Counted from the stretch's first letter, positions 22,074 through 31,329 are shown. The stretch: 64,000 bases of DNA from Pseudotabrizicola sp. (GCF_030656345.1 NZ_JAUSNR010000056.1:62001-126000); one strand, 5' to 3'. Made by a program: numbers and translations. Notes: generated by a model from the letters alone, not told the origin.

Positions 22074-23282
22074 TCAGCGCCCCACACCCGTGCGCGACAA
22101 TTGCCGGACCGCCGCCGTCAGCGCCGAAAGCTCGCCGCGCAGATCGGCCACGCTTTCCTGCCGCCCGGCGGATATTTCTTCCAGAATCCGCAGCATCTGC
22201 ACATCGATGGACCGCAGGCGCATCCGGGTTTCAGCGTCGGCCTGCGTGCTGCTGTCCGGTCCGGTCAGCGCGGCGATCAGCTGTTCCTGCCCGGCGGCAA
22301 TACGCTCCAGCACTGCCGTCTGGCCGCTGTCTTCCTGCATCCGCTGGGTCAGTGTGCCTATGGCAAGCGACAACTCGGAAATGCGCTGGTCAAAGGCGTC
22401 GCGGCTGGCATCCGATTGCAGCTGAAGGCCCTGCAACCCCTCCATCTGGCTGACCAGCTGATCCAGCACCAGGGCCACCGCGCCGCCATCAGCCTCGCCC
22501 TCGCCTTCACCACTGGAATAACCCAGACGGGTGATCGACGACAGCCACTCTTCCAGCTCGCGGTAGAATCGGTTCTGACCATGACCGGCGAACAGTTCCA
22601 AAAGGCCCACCACCAGCGACCCGGCCAGCCCCAGCAGCGAGGATGAAAACGCCGTGCCCATGCCGCCTAGTTGCGCTTCCAGCCCGCCCATCAGTTTGGC
22701 AAAAACCGCTGTGCCATCCTCACCCGGTTGCGGCGACAAGGACCGGATGGTTTCCACAATCGCTGGAACCGAAGTTGCCAGCCCATAGAATGTGCCCAGA
22801 AGGCCAAGGAAAATCAACAGGTTGGTCAGATATCGCGTGATATCGCGCGCCTCGTCGATCCGGGTGGCCACCGATTCAAGGATTGACCGCGAACTGGAGG
22901 ACGAAATCTGCATCTTCTGCCCGCGCGACCGCAACAACGACGCAAGCGGTGCCAGCAGGCGCGGGGCGTGCTGGGTTTCAGCCCCCGAGCCATGGCGGAC
23001 AAAATCCTCAATCCAACTGACCGACTGGATCAGGATCAGCACCTGCCAGAAGCAGGTGAACACGCCCAGCACAAAGACAAAGGCGATAAAGCCGTTCAGC
23101 CAAAGGTTCGACTGAAACACCTCGGCCACCTGACCATGGATCAGCCATGCGCCCGCAGCCACCAGACCGATGATCACCAGCATGGTCACAATCTGCTGGA
23201 TCGGCTGTGTAAATGTCGCGACCCTGCGCTCTCGCACAGGGCGGCGATCTCCGGTTTTTGTCCCGGCTTTGGTCTGTTTCAT
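22074..23282 (-). CDS. MotA/TolQ/ExbB-type proton channel protein
   Basis: 402 residues. Four membrane segments are predicted near 27-48, 60-82, 149-170 and 208-232, the MotA layout. The third contains LLIFLGLLGTFYGLATSVP, the signature of TolQ/ExbB/MotA channels, and the fourth GTAFSSSLLGLAGSLVVG. A C-terminal tail of about 160 residues is helical and faces the cytoplasm. Together with the OmpA-like partner it should form an ion-driven stator-like complex. It differs from TolQ and ExbB in length and partner. The load it drives is unknown. Confidence 0.87.
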   Translation of the reverse strand: MKQTKAGTKTGDRRPVRERRVATFTQPIQQIVTMLVIIGLVAAGAWLIHGQVAEVFQSNLWLNGFIAFVFVLGVFTCFWQVLILIQSVSWIEDFVRHGSGAETQHAPRLLAPLASLLRSRGQKMQISSSSSRSILESVATRIDEARDITRYLTNLLIFLGLLGTFYGLATSVPAIVETIRSLSPQPGEDGTAVFAKLMGGLEAQLGGMGTAFSSSLLGLAGSLVVGLLELFAGHGQNRFYRELEEWLSSITRLGYSSGEGEGEADGGAVALVLDQLVSQMEGLQGLQLQSDASRDAFDQRISELSLAIGTLTQRMQEDSGQTAVLERIAAGQEQLIAALTGPDSSTQADAETRMRLRSIDVQMLRILEEISAGRQESVADLRGELSALTAAVRQLSRTGVGR

Positions 23283-23377
23283 CAGACGCTGCCCGCCCGT
23301 TTGTTCTGCCCTATGCGCATAGGGTACGCCACGAAAGCCTTGGTGCCAAAGAAATTCTCCGTGTCATTAGGGTGTCT

Positions 23378-23914
23378 TTAACCAACCAGCGCCCGCACCC
23401 GGCCCGCCAGCCATTCCAGTTCCGGGTCGGAAATCCCAAGGGTCGCAAGATGCGCCGCCGTGGACCACAGGTAATCGCGGTTCATGCCCCGCCCGCCGGA
23501 CGCCCGCGCGATGATCTGCGCCTGATCTTCCAGTGCGATGCCGCCGCAATACTGCCAGTGGTCGGGGTCAATCACATAAACCAGCGCCGTGCAGCCGCCG
23601 CCATCCGGCCAATCCGCCTGCACCTGCGTTTCCAGATAGGCCGATGAGATCAGCTCACGTTCGCGCAGCAGCGCCAGCGTATCTGCCTCGGCCCCCGGGG
23701 CCACGCGGAAGGTGACGCCGTCGCAATGGTGCCCGGCGGCGCTGTCCAATGCCAGAACCAGCCCAGGGTCGGTCTCAGACCCGCGATGATGGATCGACCG
23801 CATGCAGAAAGACCGCCGCCAGCCCTGCACCCGCGCAATCCGCGTTTCTGCCACCGGAAACTCCGGATTCCAGATCAGCGATCCATAGCCAAAGACCCAC
23901 ATCGTCTCGGTCAA
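23378..23914 (-). CDS. Gamma-glutamylcyclotransferase, ChaC family
   Basis: 178 residues. ChaC enzymes cleave glutathione to 5-oxoproline and Cys-Gly in the cytoplasm. The substrate-binding VFGYGSLIWNP is at 7-17, and a conserved catalytic Glu lies in LLRERELISSAY (near 85-87). YVIDPDHWQYCGG and IARASGGRGMNRDYL fit the C-terminal half of the family. It stands alone, divergent from the DUF2125 gene and 95 bases from the MotA-like gene. It balances glutathione synthesis by GshB, encoded at 55118. Confidence 0.9.
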   Translation of the reverse strand: MTETMWVFGYGSLIWNPEFPVAETRIARVQGWRRSFCMRSIHHRGSETDPGLVLALDSAAGHHCDGVTFRVAPGAEADTLALLRERELISSAYLETQVQADWPDGGGCTALVYVIDPDHWQYCGGIALEDQAQIIARASGGRGMNRDYLWSTAAHLATLGISDPELEWLAGRVRALVG

Positions 23915-23978
23915 GTGACTGGCCCTCCCTGCATCCTGTCTCTAAACAACAGGTAAGGATGAATGAAAAGGGCCGAAG

Positions 23979-24959
23979 ATGCGCGCAGTGCTTTGGATCG
24001 CTACCGTTCTGGTCGTGCTGTGGTCAGGCTATTGGTTTGTTGGAAAAATCACAGTGGAGCGCGGGTTTGAGGGGTTTGTGCAGGCCGCCCCCGAAAACGG
24101 GCTGACGGTGGCGCAGGCAGGCTACCGCGTGGCAGGCTTTCCCAACCGCTTCGATCTGACTGTGACGGAACCGCGCGTCACCGACCAGCGCAGTGAAATC
24201 CGGTGGGAGGCGCCTTTTGTGCAGGTCTTCTCGCTCAGCTACCGCCCCTGGCATGTGATCGCGGCCTTTGCGCCGCAACAGACCCTCCGCACCCCGGGCG
24301 AAGACATCACCCTGCAATCGGGCAAGCTGCAGGCCAGTGTGGTGGTGTCGCCCACCACCGCGCTGACGCTGGACCGCACAACCTTTGTCGGCGATGAAAT
24401 CCGCGCCACGTCCAGCCTTGGCTGGGTGCTGGCGGCTGACACGCTGCGCTTTGCACTGCGCAGCGATCCCAGTCTGACCAATACCTACGACATCGGGCTG
24501 GAACTGCTGAACCTGTCACCCGATCCGGCGCTTGTCGCCCGCCTGCCAGAGCTGCCGCCACAGATCTCGATTACACGGATCAATGCAAACGCCACCCTGT
24601 CCGCCCCGCTCGACCGCTTTGCCGGTGAAACCCGCCCCGACCTGACCGCGCTGACCCTGCGCGAGGCTGTGATGACATGGGGCGCGCTGTCGCTGTCGGC
24701 CAAGGGCGATCTGCGGGTGGTGAACGGTCTGCCCGAGGGCCGGATCGACCTGCGCGCCACCGGCTGGCGCAATCTGGCGGTGCTGGCGGCCAGTCTGGGG
24801 CTGATCACGCCCGAGTTTGCGCCGACGATGACCAACATGATGCAGGCAGCGGCCGGCAGTTCAGGCGACCCGGATGTTCTGGAAATGCCGTTGATTTTTG
24901 AGGGTGGCCAGATGCTGCTGGGCCCGCTGCCGCTGGGGCCTGCGCCGCGTCTGAATTAA
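23979..24959 (+). CDS. DUF2125 domain-containing envelope protein
   Basis: 326 residues. An uncleaved or cleaved N-terminal hydrophobic segment (residues 3-20, LWIATVLVVLWSGYWF) targets it to the inner membrane or periplasm. The rest is beta-rich with repeated threonine/leucine strands and matches the alphaproteobacterial DUF2125 family (YRVAGFPNRFDL, PFVQVFSLSYRPWHVIAAF). The function is unknown. It resembles AsmA-like or lipid-transfer beta proteins only in general character. It converges with the extensin-like gene, six bases apart. Confidence 0.82.
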   Translation: MRAVLWIATVLVVLWSGYWFVGKITVERGFEGFVQAAPENGLTVAQAGYRVAGFPNRFDLTVTEPRVTDQRSEIRWEAPFVQVFSLSYRPWHVIAAFAPQQTLRTPGEDITLQSGKLQASVVVSPTTALTLDRTTFVGDEIRATSSLGWVLAADTLRFALRSDPSLTNTYDIGLELLNLSPDPALVARLPELPPQISITRINANATLSAPLDRFAGETRPDLTALTLREAVMTWGALSLSAKGDLRVVNGLPEGRIDLRATGWRNLAVLAASLGLITPEFAPTMTNMMQAAAGSSGDPDVLEMPLIFEGGQMLLGPLPLGPAPRLN

Positions 24960-24965
24960 TTATGC

Positions 24966-25892
24966 CTAACGGCAATAGGTGCTGCCGCGTTGCGCGGTGT
25001 CGAAATGCAGATGGTCTTCGTGCATCCCGTCAGACCCCGGGCCAAGGGTTGTACTGAAGATCCCGCAGGCGGCTTTATGGGCTTTGCGCATGCTGGCGTC
25101 AAAATTCCGCAGTACCGGCACCGTCTTTCCGTTTGAAAAGGTAAAGCCGGAGATATCGATCGCCCGGCCCTTGCCATGTTCGCTGACTTTGGCCCCGGCG
25201 CGGTGATTGCGCGGGCGGCAGACATAATGCCCCGCCACCTGCAATTGCACGACTTTGCCCTTGCCATAGGCCGGCTCTACCCCGCGCTCCACCCAGGCTT
25301 TCAACGCGCGGGCGGTGTCACACTCCACCGTCGCAGGCTGGCTCAGCCGCACACCGGCCACGCTGGTGATGCGCACCGGATTGGCCACGCCGCAGCCCTG
25401 TATGCGCGAAGTGATCGGTGCCAGCACCTCACCCCGGATCGACGGATCGCCGCAGACCGCACCCTTGACCGAGACCACGCCCTGCTTGCCCGGTTTGACC
25501 GGCGCAATCGTGGCCGCGACCAGCTGCTGGTTCACAATCTCCGCAGGGCGTTTTGACGGGCGCAGAACACTGAATAGGCCTTTTCGCTCCGGCACCGGCT
25601 CCGGCGCTGCCACCGCCACAGCTGCGGCCTCAACCTGCGGCGCAACCGGCTCGGCAGGGACTGCCACGACCGGAGCCGCCGCAGCAAGGTCGCTGGGCCG
25701 CCCTTTGGGCCGCAGCGACTGCGCCATGACCGGGCGCGCGGCGGCCTGAGTAGTAACCCCTAGCGTCTGCGCATCGGTCACAGCCGCCATTCCGGGCCGG
25801 GCCAGCGGGCGCAGCGAAGCAGAGGGCGCATCGGCAAGGGCGACGCCTGTCGCGACCAAAGCCATCACCGCCGCCATCACCGCCTGTCGCAT
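24966..25892 (-). CDS. Extensin-like C-terminal domain protein, exported
   Basis: 308 residues with a signal peptide ending near residue 20 (GVALADA). Residues 22-135 are a low-complexity Ala/Pro/Val-rich linker containing three copies of a [SV]LRPxxRP motif at 26-33, 59-66 and 109-116. The C-terminal extensin-like domain (about 140-308) shows VCGDPSIRGE, SEHGKGRAIDISGF and MHEDHLHFD. These His/Asp residues resemble D-Ala-D-Ala carboxypeptidase/peptidase M15-like sites, so a wall-active metalloenzyme is plausible but unproven. The ATG overlaps the tyrC stop by one base (TGATG). Confidence 0.85.
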   Translation of the reverse strand: MRQAVMAAVMALVATGVALADAPSASLRPLARPGMAAVTDAQTLGVTTQAAARPVMAQSLRPKGRPSDLAAAAPVVAVPAEPVAPQVEAAAVAVAAPEPVPERKGLFSVLRPSKRPAEIVNQQLVAATIAPVKPGKQGVVSVKGAVCGDPSIRGEVLAPITSRIQGCGVANPVRITSVAGVRLSQPATVECDTARALKAWVERGVEPAYGKGKVVQLQVAGHYVCRPRNHRAGAKVSEHGKGRAIDISGFTFSNGKTVPVLRNFDASMRKAHKAACGIFSTTLGPGSDGMHEDHLHFDTAQRGSTYCR

Positions 25893-26827
25893 CAGCCTTT
25901 GCCCTTTTCTCCGCCCTGCGGAACCCGTCCGAAATCCGGTGCCGCAGTATCCTGCCCCGCCTCGATAATGCCACGCCTGATGGCGCGGGTGCGGGTGAAA
26001 TAGGCGTGAAGATGCTCACCATCCCCCATGCGGATGGCGCGCTGCAGGGTGAACAGCTCTTCGGTAAAGCGGCCAAGGATATCGAGCACCGCATCCTTGT
26101 TGGTCAGGAACACATCGCGCCACATCACCGGATCGCTCGCGGCAATCCGGGTCAGGTCGCGGAACCCGCCCGCCGAGTACTTGATGACCTCGGAATTCGA
26201 CACCCGCCGCATATGTTCCGCCACGCCGACCATGGTATAGGCAATCAGGTGCGGCGTATGGCTGGTCACGGCCAGCACCAGATCATGATGCGCCACGTCC
26301 ATCTCATCGACATTGGCCCCCATGCCCTCGCACAAGGCCCGCAGGCGGGCGACTCCCCCGGCGTCCGCCCCGTCCAGCGGGGTCAGCAGCCACCAGCGGT
26401 TCTGGAACAGCGTGGCAAAGCCCGACCTTGGCCCGGAATGTTCCGTGCCCGCAATCGGGTGGCCGGGAATGAAATGCACGCCCACAGGCATATGCGGGGC
26501 CACCGCTTCAACCACCGCGCCCTTGACCGAGCCGACATCCGTCACCGTGGCACCGGAGGCCAGATGCGGCCCGATCTCGGCGGCAATCTCGCCCATCACG
26601 CCCACCGGCACGCACAGCACCACCAGATCGGCACCCTGCACCGCCTCTGCCGCCGTGGCGAACACCCGGTCGCACAGCCCGATCTGCACGGCAATATCCC
26701 GGCTTTCGGCCGATTTCGCATGGCCGACAATCTCGCCTGCCAGCCCGTATTGCCGCATCGCATGCGCCATGGACGAGGCGATCAGCCCCAGACCGATCAG
26801 CGCGACACGCTGGTACAGGACCGTCAT
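25892..26827 (-). CDS. tyrC: Prephenate/arogenate dehydrogenase
   Basis: 311 residues. It oxidatively decarboxylates prephenate or arogenate in tyrosine synthesis. The NAD(P)-binding motif is GLGLIASS at 12-19. The catalytic His and substrate residues are in [11 protein letters not shown] and SHTPHLIAY, and [14 protein letters not shown] is a family hallmark. Cyclohexadienyl specificity is likely but cannot be decided from sequence. It overlaps hisC by four bases (ATGA) upstream and the extensin-like gene downstream, so the three form one operon. The pairing with hisC suggests the aminotransferase also acts on aromatic substrates. Confidence 0.93.
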   Translation of the reverse strand: MTVLYQRVALIGLGLIASSMAHAMRQYGLAGEIVGHAKSAESRDIAVQIGLCDRVFATAAEAVQGADLVVLCVPVGVMGEIAAEIGPHLASGATVTDVGSVKGAVVEAVAPHMPVGVHFIPGHPIAGTEHSGPRSGFATLFQNRWWLLTPLDGADAGGVARLRALCEGMGANVDEMDVAHHDLVLAVTSHTPHLIAYTMVGVAEHMRRVSNSEVIKYSAGGFRDLTRIAASDPVMWRDVFLTNKDAVLDILGRFTEELFTLQRAIRMGDGEHLHAYFTRTRAIRRGIIEAGQDTAAPDFGRVPQGGEKGKG

Positions 26828-27909
26828 TTCAGCCCCTTGAACTGCCCCACCGCATGCGCAATGCGACGGCAGCCAGCCTCATCCCCAACGGTGATGCGCA
26901 GGCAATGCGGCAGCTTGTACGCTGCCACCCGCCGCACGATCAGCCCTTGCGATTGCAGGAAATTATCGCAGGCCTCGGCCTCTTCGACACTGGCAAAGCG
27001 GGCCAGCACAAAATTCGCCATGCTGGTGTCAGATGGCACGCCCACCTCGGCCAGAGCTTCGGCCAGCCAGTGGCGCATCCGGGCGTTCTCGGACCGGCAT
27101 TTGTTGACCCAGTCCTGATCGCGCACCGCCGCCTCGGCCACCTCCAGCTGGGTGGTCGACAGGTTGAACGGCCCGCGGATGCGGTTGAGCACGTCAACGA
27201 TGTGCTTTGGCCCGTAGCCCCAGCCAATGCGCAGCCCGCCAAGCCCGTAAATCTTGGAAAACGTCCGCGTCATGAACACATTCTCGCGCCCGGTCGCCAG
27301 ACCTGATCCGCCGTCATAGCCTTCGACATATTCGGCATAAGCCCCGTCGATCACCAGAATGGCCTGCGGTGGCAGACCTGCCGCCAGCCGCTCCATCTCG
27401 GCGGGCGAAATCATCGTGCCGGTCGGGTTGTTGGGGTTGGCAATGAACACCAGTTTGGTGCGCTTGGTGCAGGCGCGCAGAATGGCATCGACATCGGCCA
27501 TCCGCTCGCGCTCGGGCACTTCCACCGGAGTGGCCCCGACCGACAGCGCCGAGATGCGGTACATCAGAAACCCGTGTTCGGTGAACACCACCTCATCCTT
27601 CGGCCCGGCATAGGCCTGGCACAGAAAGGTGATGATCTCATCCGAGCCGACACCGCAGATGATCCGCTCCGGGTCCAGCCAGTGCACATCGCCGATCGCC
27701 TGACGCAGTGCGGCGTGATCGGTGCCGGGATAGCGGTGCAGGCTGTGCACGGTCTTGCCAAACACCTCTTTCGCCCTGTCGCCCGGGCCGAACGGATTTT
27801 CGTTCGACGACAGCTTGAGCGCATTTGACACGCCGGCCAGATGCGCCTTGCCGCCTTCGTAAAGCGCAATGTCCAGAATGCCGGGCTGCGGGCGGATTGT
27901 GTCGTGCAT
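26824..27909 (-). CDS. hisC: Histidinol-phosphate aminotransferase
   Basis: 361 residues, a PLP fold-type I aminotransferase. Recognisable motifs are [12 protein letters not shown] at the N-terminus, NPNNPTGT, the DGAYAEY segment and the PLP Lys in [15 protein letters not shown] near residue 220. It converts imidazole-acetol phosphate to histidinol phosphate, and homologues beside tyrC often also transaminate phenylalanine or tyrosine precursors. The start at 27909 is set by [14 protein letters not shown]; an open frame upstream has no homology. It is first in hisC-tyrC-extensin-like and is insulated from rpsD by a terminator. Confidence 0.94.
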   Translation of the reverse strand: MHDTIRPQPGILDIALYEGGKAHLAGVSNALKLSSNENPFGPGDRAKEVFGKTVHSLHRYPGTDHAALRQAIGDVHWLDPERIICGVGSDEIITFLCQAYAGPKDEVVFTEHGFLMYRISALSVGATPVEVPERERMADVDAILRACTKRTKLVFIANPNNPTGTMISPAEMERLAAGLPPQAILVIDGAYAEYVEGYDGGSGLATGRENVFMTRTFSKIYGLGGLRIGWGYGPKHIVDVLNRIRGPFNLSTTQLEVAEAAVRDQDWVNKCRSENARMRHWLAEALAEVGVPSDTSMANFVLARFASVEEAEACDNFLQSQGLIVRRVAAYKLPHCLRITVGDEAGCRRIAHAVGQFKGLK

Positions 27910-28030
27910 AGTGGCCTCCAACTCACCCGGGGGTTCTAGCGGGCAAGGGGCGGTTAGACCAGTGCGATTATGGGACGCAGGACCCGCAATCAACCGCCCC
28001 GCCCGCCGGGACAACCCCACAGGCACAACG

Positions 28031-28062
28031 CAAAAAGGCCGCCCCGGGGGACGGCCTTTGCA
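28031..28062 (-). terminator. Terminator of rpsD
   Basis: On the minus strand AAAGGCCGTCCCC pairs with GGGGCGGCCTTT, followed by a run of Ts (CTTTTTGCG). It lies about 20 bases after the rpsD stop and before the hisC promoter region. Confidence 0.85.
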
Positions 28063-28079
28063 ACAGCTTGTGCGACAGA

Positions 28080-28700
28080 TCAGTTCTTGGCGTAGTATTC
28101 GACGACCAGGTTCGGTTCCATCACGACCGGATACGGCACATCGCCCAGACCCGGGGTGCGCACGAAGGTCACGACCAGTTTGTTGTGGTCGACTTCCAGA
28201 TAATCGGGCACGTCACGCTCGGACGACTGCACGGCTTCCAGAATGATCGCCAGCTGGCGCGACTTTTCGCGGACCGAGATCACGTCGCCCTCTTTCACAC
28301 GGTAAGACGCGATGTTCACGCGCTGACCGTTCACCTGCACATGGCCGTGGTTCACGAACTGGCGGGCGGCGAACACGGTCGGCACCAGCTTGGCGCGGTA
28401 AACCACCGCATCCAGACGGCGCTCCAGCAGGCCGATCAGCATCTCGCCGGTGTCGCCACGCACGCGTTCTGCTTCACCAAAGATCTTGCGGAATTGCTTT
28501 TCGGTCAGGTCACCATAGTAACCCTTCAGCTTTTGCTTGGCGCGCAGCTGGGTGCCGAAATCGGACAGTTTGTTCTTGCGGCGCTGACCGTGCTGGCCCG
28601 GGCCGTATTCACGCTTGTTGACCGGCGATTTGGCGCGGCCCCAGATGTTCTCGCCCATGCGGCGGTCAATTTTATACTTGGCAGACGTGCGTTTGGTCAC
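28080..28700 (-). CDS. rpsD: 30S ribosomal protein S4
   Basis: 206 residues, the normal length. S4 is a primary 16S rRNA binding protein that nucleates 30S assembly. The N-terminal region ([34 protein letters not shown]) and the S4 RNA-binding domain ([30 protein letters not shown]) are standard. It is monocistronic here with a strong terminator, as in other Rhodobacteraceae where rpsD is outside the alpha operon. Confidence 0.98.
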   Translation of the reverse strand: MTKRTSAKYKIDRRMGENIWGRAKSPVNKREYGPGQHGQRRKNKLSDFGTQLRAKQKLKGYYGDLTEKQFRKIFGEAERVRGDTGEMLIGLLERRLDAVVYRAKLVPTVFAARQFVNHGHVQVNGQRVNIASYRVKEGDVISVREKSRQLAIILEAVQSSERDVPDYLEVDHNKLVVTFVRTPGLGDVPYPVVMEPNLVVEYYAKN

Positions 28701-28865
28701 GGCTGATCTCCTTCGTTCAATTTGAAGGGCGTTGTCCTTGTGCCTTCCGGCCCGACAGGCATCCCCTTGCGGGGTCCACCAACACCAATGAAAAGCCCCG
28801 GAGGATACCCGCCGGGACAGAGCGCGCTTATACGCGCCAAAACCACAGTGTCAACAGCAGCCCCT

Positions 28866-28926
28866 CATCTGTTCCCAAATATCCTCGGGGGGGAGGAGCG
28901 AAGCGACGGGGGGCAGACAGCCCCCC
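28866..28926 (-). terminator. Dispersed element copy 2 with G6C/GC6 hairpin, probable terminator of the Hint gene
   Basis: 28866-28890 repeats the CATCTGTTC..AAATATCC..GGGG element seen at 20401. Next to it, GGGGGGC (28908-28914) and GCCCCCC (28920-28926) form a perfect 7-base stem with a 5-base loop. Read on the minus strand the hairpin follows the Hint gene stop by 34 bases and the AT-rich element comes after it, as expected for termination. Confidence 0.6.
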
Positions 28927-28959
28927 GCACCGCTAGCCAGAAGAGTCAGGCCAGCAACG

Positions 28960-30033
28960 TCAGGCCGCCGCATCATGACGCAGGATCGCCACTTCCGATG
29001 ACGACAGGTTGCGCCGGGCGTAGTCGCCATAGCTGGCCGGGTTCCCGGCAATCTCCGGCACAGCCGCCAGCAGCGCCGCGCGCTGATCCGGCTCTATGGT
29101 GTCCAACGCGGTGTTGGAGGGGTGAAAACTCTCGGTCTCCATCCCGTTGGCCCAGACAATATTGTGCCGGTCCAGCAGAATGTGGATATATGTCACCTCG
29201 CGCAGCGCATGATCGATGCAGATCGTGCCATCGTTCAGCAGATCTTCAGCCTTGACCAGCACCTCGTGCGCGTTGAACAGCGCGCGGGCTGCCGGGCCGT
29301 TCAGCACCATCCGGTGCTGAGGGGACACGACCAGATCGCCGTCGGGCCGGTCAAGCCCCAGCGCGCCGGAGCGGAACCGTATGGGCCGCAGATGCGGCAT
29401 CGCATACAGCCGCGCGCCGCTCATCCGCCGACTGCCGGTCCACAGGATGTCCTGCGCGCCATTGTCCTTGGTCAGAATTCGGTCACCGGGGCGCAGGTTC
29501 TGAATCAGCCGCGGGCCATCCGGGGTGGCGATACGCGTATCGGGGGTAAAGCAGATCACCCCGCCCGCCACCCGTGCGCCCGCACCCGAATGGGTGCGGT
29601 CAATCGCGGTGCGCACCACCCACAGATCCTGCCCCGGCGGTGGCAGATCGCCCACGAACATCAACAACCGCGCGCCGGTATCGGGCACCGGCAGCAGCGT
29701 TACCGACCAACTGTGATGGCCATCTGTCACGATGAAGCCCTGATCGGGGGCTTCATCCTCATCCTCCGGCGCGGACTCTGCGCCGGCCGGATCACACGCC
29801 ACCGCAACGCCAATCAGACGCCGCACCATTTTCGCAGCTCGCCTGCGAATGTCCGCAGTTCCCTCGGCCCCCTCCAGCAGAAGTGTCCCGCCCTGACCAT
29901 CCACGCAGACAGGCTTGCCGGACCAGCGCCACGAGGCACCAACGGCAAGACTGTCCAGCGGGGCGGTGCCCAAGCCGTCAATTTCTGTCTGTGACCAGGA
30001 AATCACGAACGTGCCCTTTAAGCCCGTTCCCAT
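28960..30033 (-). CDS. Hint (Hedgehog/intein) domain protein
   Basis: 357 residues. A Hint domain begins at Cys161 in GGVICFTPDTRIATPDG, followed by LRPGDRILTKDNG and later VVSPQHRMVL and a C-terminal half with ALREVTYIHILLDRHN. Cys161 is the expected autoprocessing nucleophile. No obvious intein C-terminal Asn/Ser junction is present, so if it acts it would cleave rather than splice. The first 150 residues have no recognised domain and no signal peptide. Such proteins are common in Rhodobacteraceae and their role is not established. A perfect CtrA-type site lies 36 bases upstream. Confidence 0.85.
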   Translation of the reverse strand: MGTGLKGTFVISWSQTEIDGLGTAPLDSLAVGASWRWSGKPVCVDGQGGTLLLEGAEGTADIRRRAAKMVRRLIGVAVACDPAGAESAPEDEDEAPDQGFIVTDGHHSWSVTLLPVPDTGARLLMFVGDLPPPGQDLWVVRTAIDRTHSGAGARVAGGVICFTPDTRIATPDGPRLIQNLRPGDRILTKDNGAQDILWTGSRRMSGARLYAMPHLRPIRFRSGALGLDRPDGDLVVSPQHRMVLNGPAARALFNAHEVLVKAEDLLNDGTICIDHALREVTYIHILLDRHNIVWANGMETESFHPSNTALDTIEPDQRAALLAAVPEIAGNPASYGDYARRNLSSSEVAILRHDAAA

Positions 30034-30068
30034 GCCCGTCCCTATTCTTTTGTCTGCTCGTGTTTTTA

Positions 30069-30084
30069 TTAACGAAAGGTTAAC
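30069..30084 (-). promoter_or_regulatory. CtrA-type binding site upstream of the Hint-domain gene
   Basis: TTAAC-N5-GTTAAC, an exact match to the CtrA full-site pattern (TTAA-N7-TTAA). It begins 36 bases from the ATG of the Hint gene and would overlap the -35 region of its promoter, the usual activating position. Confidence 0.65.
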
Positions 30085-30173
30085 AACACAGGGCGACTCT
30101 GGCTATGGCCAACACGCAACAGTCGGGCAGGAAATGCAAAGATTGTGCACAAAGACACACCCAACGCACCGCC

Positions 30174-31196
30174 CTACTTGCCAAAATGCGAGAATCGATA
30201 GGGGGAGATGCCGTATTTCACCCGGAAAGACTTGGAAAAATGCGAGCTGCTGGCATAGCCACAGGCAATCGCCACCTCTGTCACGCTCATGTCAGTTTCG
30301 GCCAACAGCGCGCGGCCATGTTGCAGCCGCAGGTCGTTCATATAGCGCACCGGGGTTACCCCCATATAGCGACTGAACAGCCGCTCTATTTGCCGGCGTG
30401 ACAGCTTCAGCTGCGCGGCACAAGCATCCAGATCAAACGGCTCCTCAATGCGCGCCTCAAGGAACGCAACTGCCTCGATCAGTTTTTCATGCCGTGTGCC
30501 CAGCCTTGCCGCCAGTGACGTGGTCTGCTCATCCGCCTCGCGTCGCCGCTGGCTCAGCAGGCACATGTTCATCACCTCCTGGCTCAGGGCGATGCCAAAG
30601 CGGTCGTGGATGATCTCCAGCATCAGATCAGCTGCCGCGACACCACCGGCACAGGTGACGATCCGGTCGTCGATGCAGAACACCTGTCGCGCCGCGGTCA
30701 GTTCGGGGAAGGTTTCGGCAAAGCCGGTCAGGTTTTCCCAGTGCAGGGTAAAGCGCCGCCCTTTCAGAATGCCCGCCCGTGCCAAAGCATAGGCCCCGGT
30801 GCACAGCCCCCCCACCACGCGGCCCCGCCGCCATAGCCCGCGCAGCCAGTCGGCCAATGCCGCACTCACCTGATGCTCCGGCTCGACCCCCGAACAGACC
30901 AGCACCACACCTTCGGGCTGCACCGCCGCAAACGGCCCGTCGACCATGATCGGCACGCCGTTGGAACAGGCCACCGCCTGCCCGTCCGCCGACAGCGTCT
31001 GCCAATGGAACAACGCCTGCCCGGTCAGTTGATTGGCAATCCGCAGGGGCTCAATCGCCGAAGCAAACGCCAGCATGGTGAACTTTGGCAGGAGCACAAA
31101 GCTGACCGACACGGGGCCAGACATACTGCCAGACACGGCGGCCATGTCCACATGGGCCACCCCTTTGGCGATAAAGCGCGTTGCGTCGTCGGTCAT
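30174..31196 (-). CDS. GlxA-type transcriptional regulator (DJ-1/PfpI domain plus AraC HTH)
   Basis: 340 residues. Residues 30-200 form a DJ-1/PfpI-like domain with Cys132 in GLCTGAYALARAG at the place of the DJ-1 nucleophile. It serves as a ligand-binding sensor in this family. Residues 235-335 are an AraC double helix-turn-helix (LSRRQIERLFSRYMGVTP, VTEVAIACGYASSSHFSKSF). Relatives such as GbdR and CdhR control glycine betaine and carnitine catabolism, but the target here is not evident. It is divergent from the sugar kinase gene, with a 133-base shared upstream region. Confidence 0.88.
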   Translation of the reverse strand: MTDDATRFIAKGVAHVDMAAVSGSMSGPVSVSFVLLPKFTMLAFASAIEPLRIANQLTGQALFHWQTLSADGQAVACSNGVPIMVDGPFAAVQPEGVVLVCSGVEPEHQVSAALADWLRGLWRRGRVVGGLCTGAYALARAGILKGRRFTLHWENLTGFAETFPELTAARQVFCIDDRIVTCAGGVAAADLMLEIIHDRFGIALSQEVMNMCLLSQRRREADEQTTSLAARLGTRHEKLIEAVAFLEARIEEPFDLDACAAQLKLSRRQIERLFSRYMGVTPVRYMNDLRLQHGRALLAETDMSVTEVAIACGYASSSHFSKSFRVKYGISPYRFSHFGK

Positions 31197-31329
31197 CCGG
31201 AGGCCCCTTTGTTTCAGCTTTCTGCCACCAACACGGGCCCTGCGCCAGAGACTACAGCGCCCTGCCCCCGTTGCAGCCCCCGCCGCCCTCGGCTACGGTC
31301 GCGCGGCACTGAGAATAGGAGCCGCAACC

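Noticed and set aside
20458..23282. Zorya-type defence system (ZorA/ZorB-like pair)
   Set aside because: The MotA-like/OmpA-like layout recalls ZorA and ZorB, but no ZorC, ZorD or ZorE gene is adjacent and the OmpA protein is far longer than ZorB.
31197..31329. Specific operator between the GlxA-type regulator and the sugar kinase
   Set aside because: No clear inverted repeat could be found in the 133-base gap.
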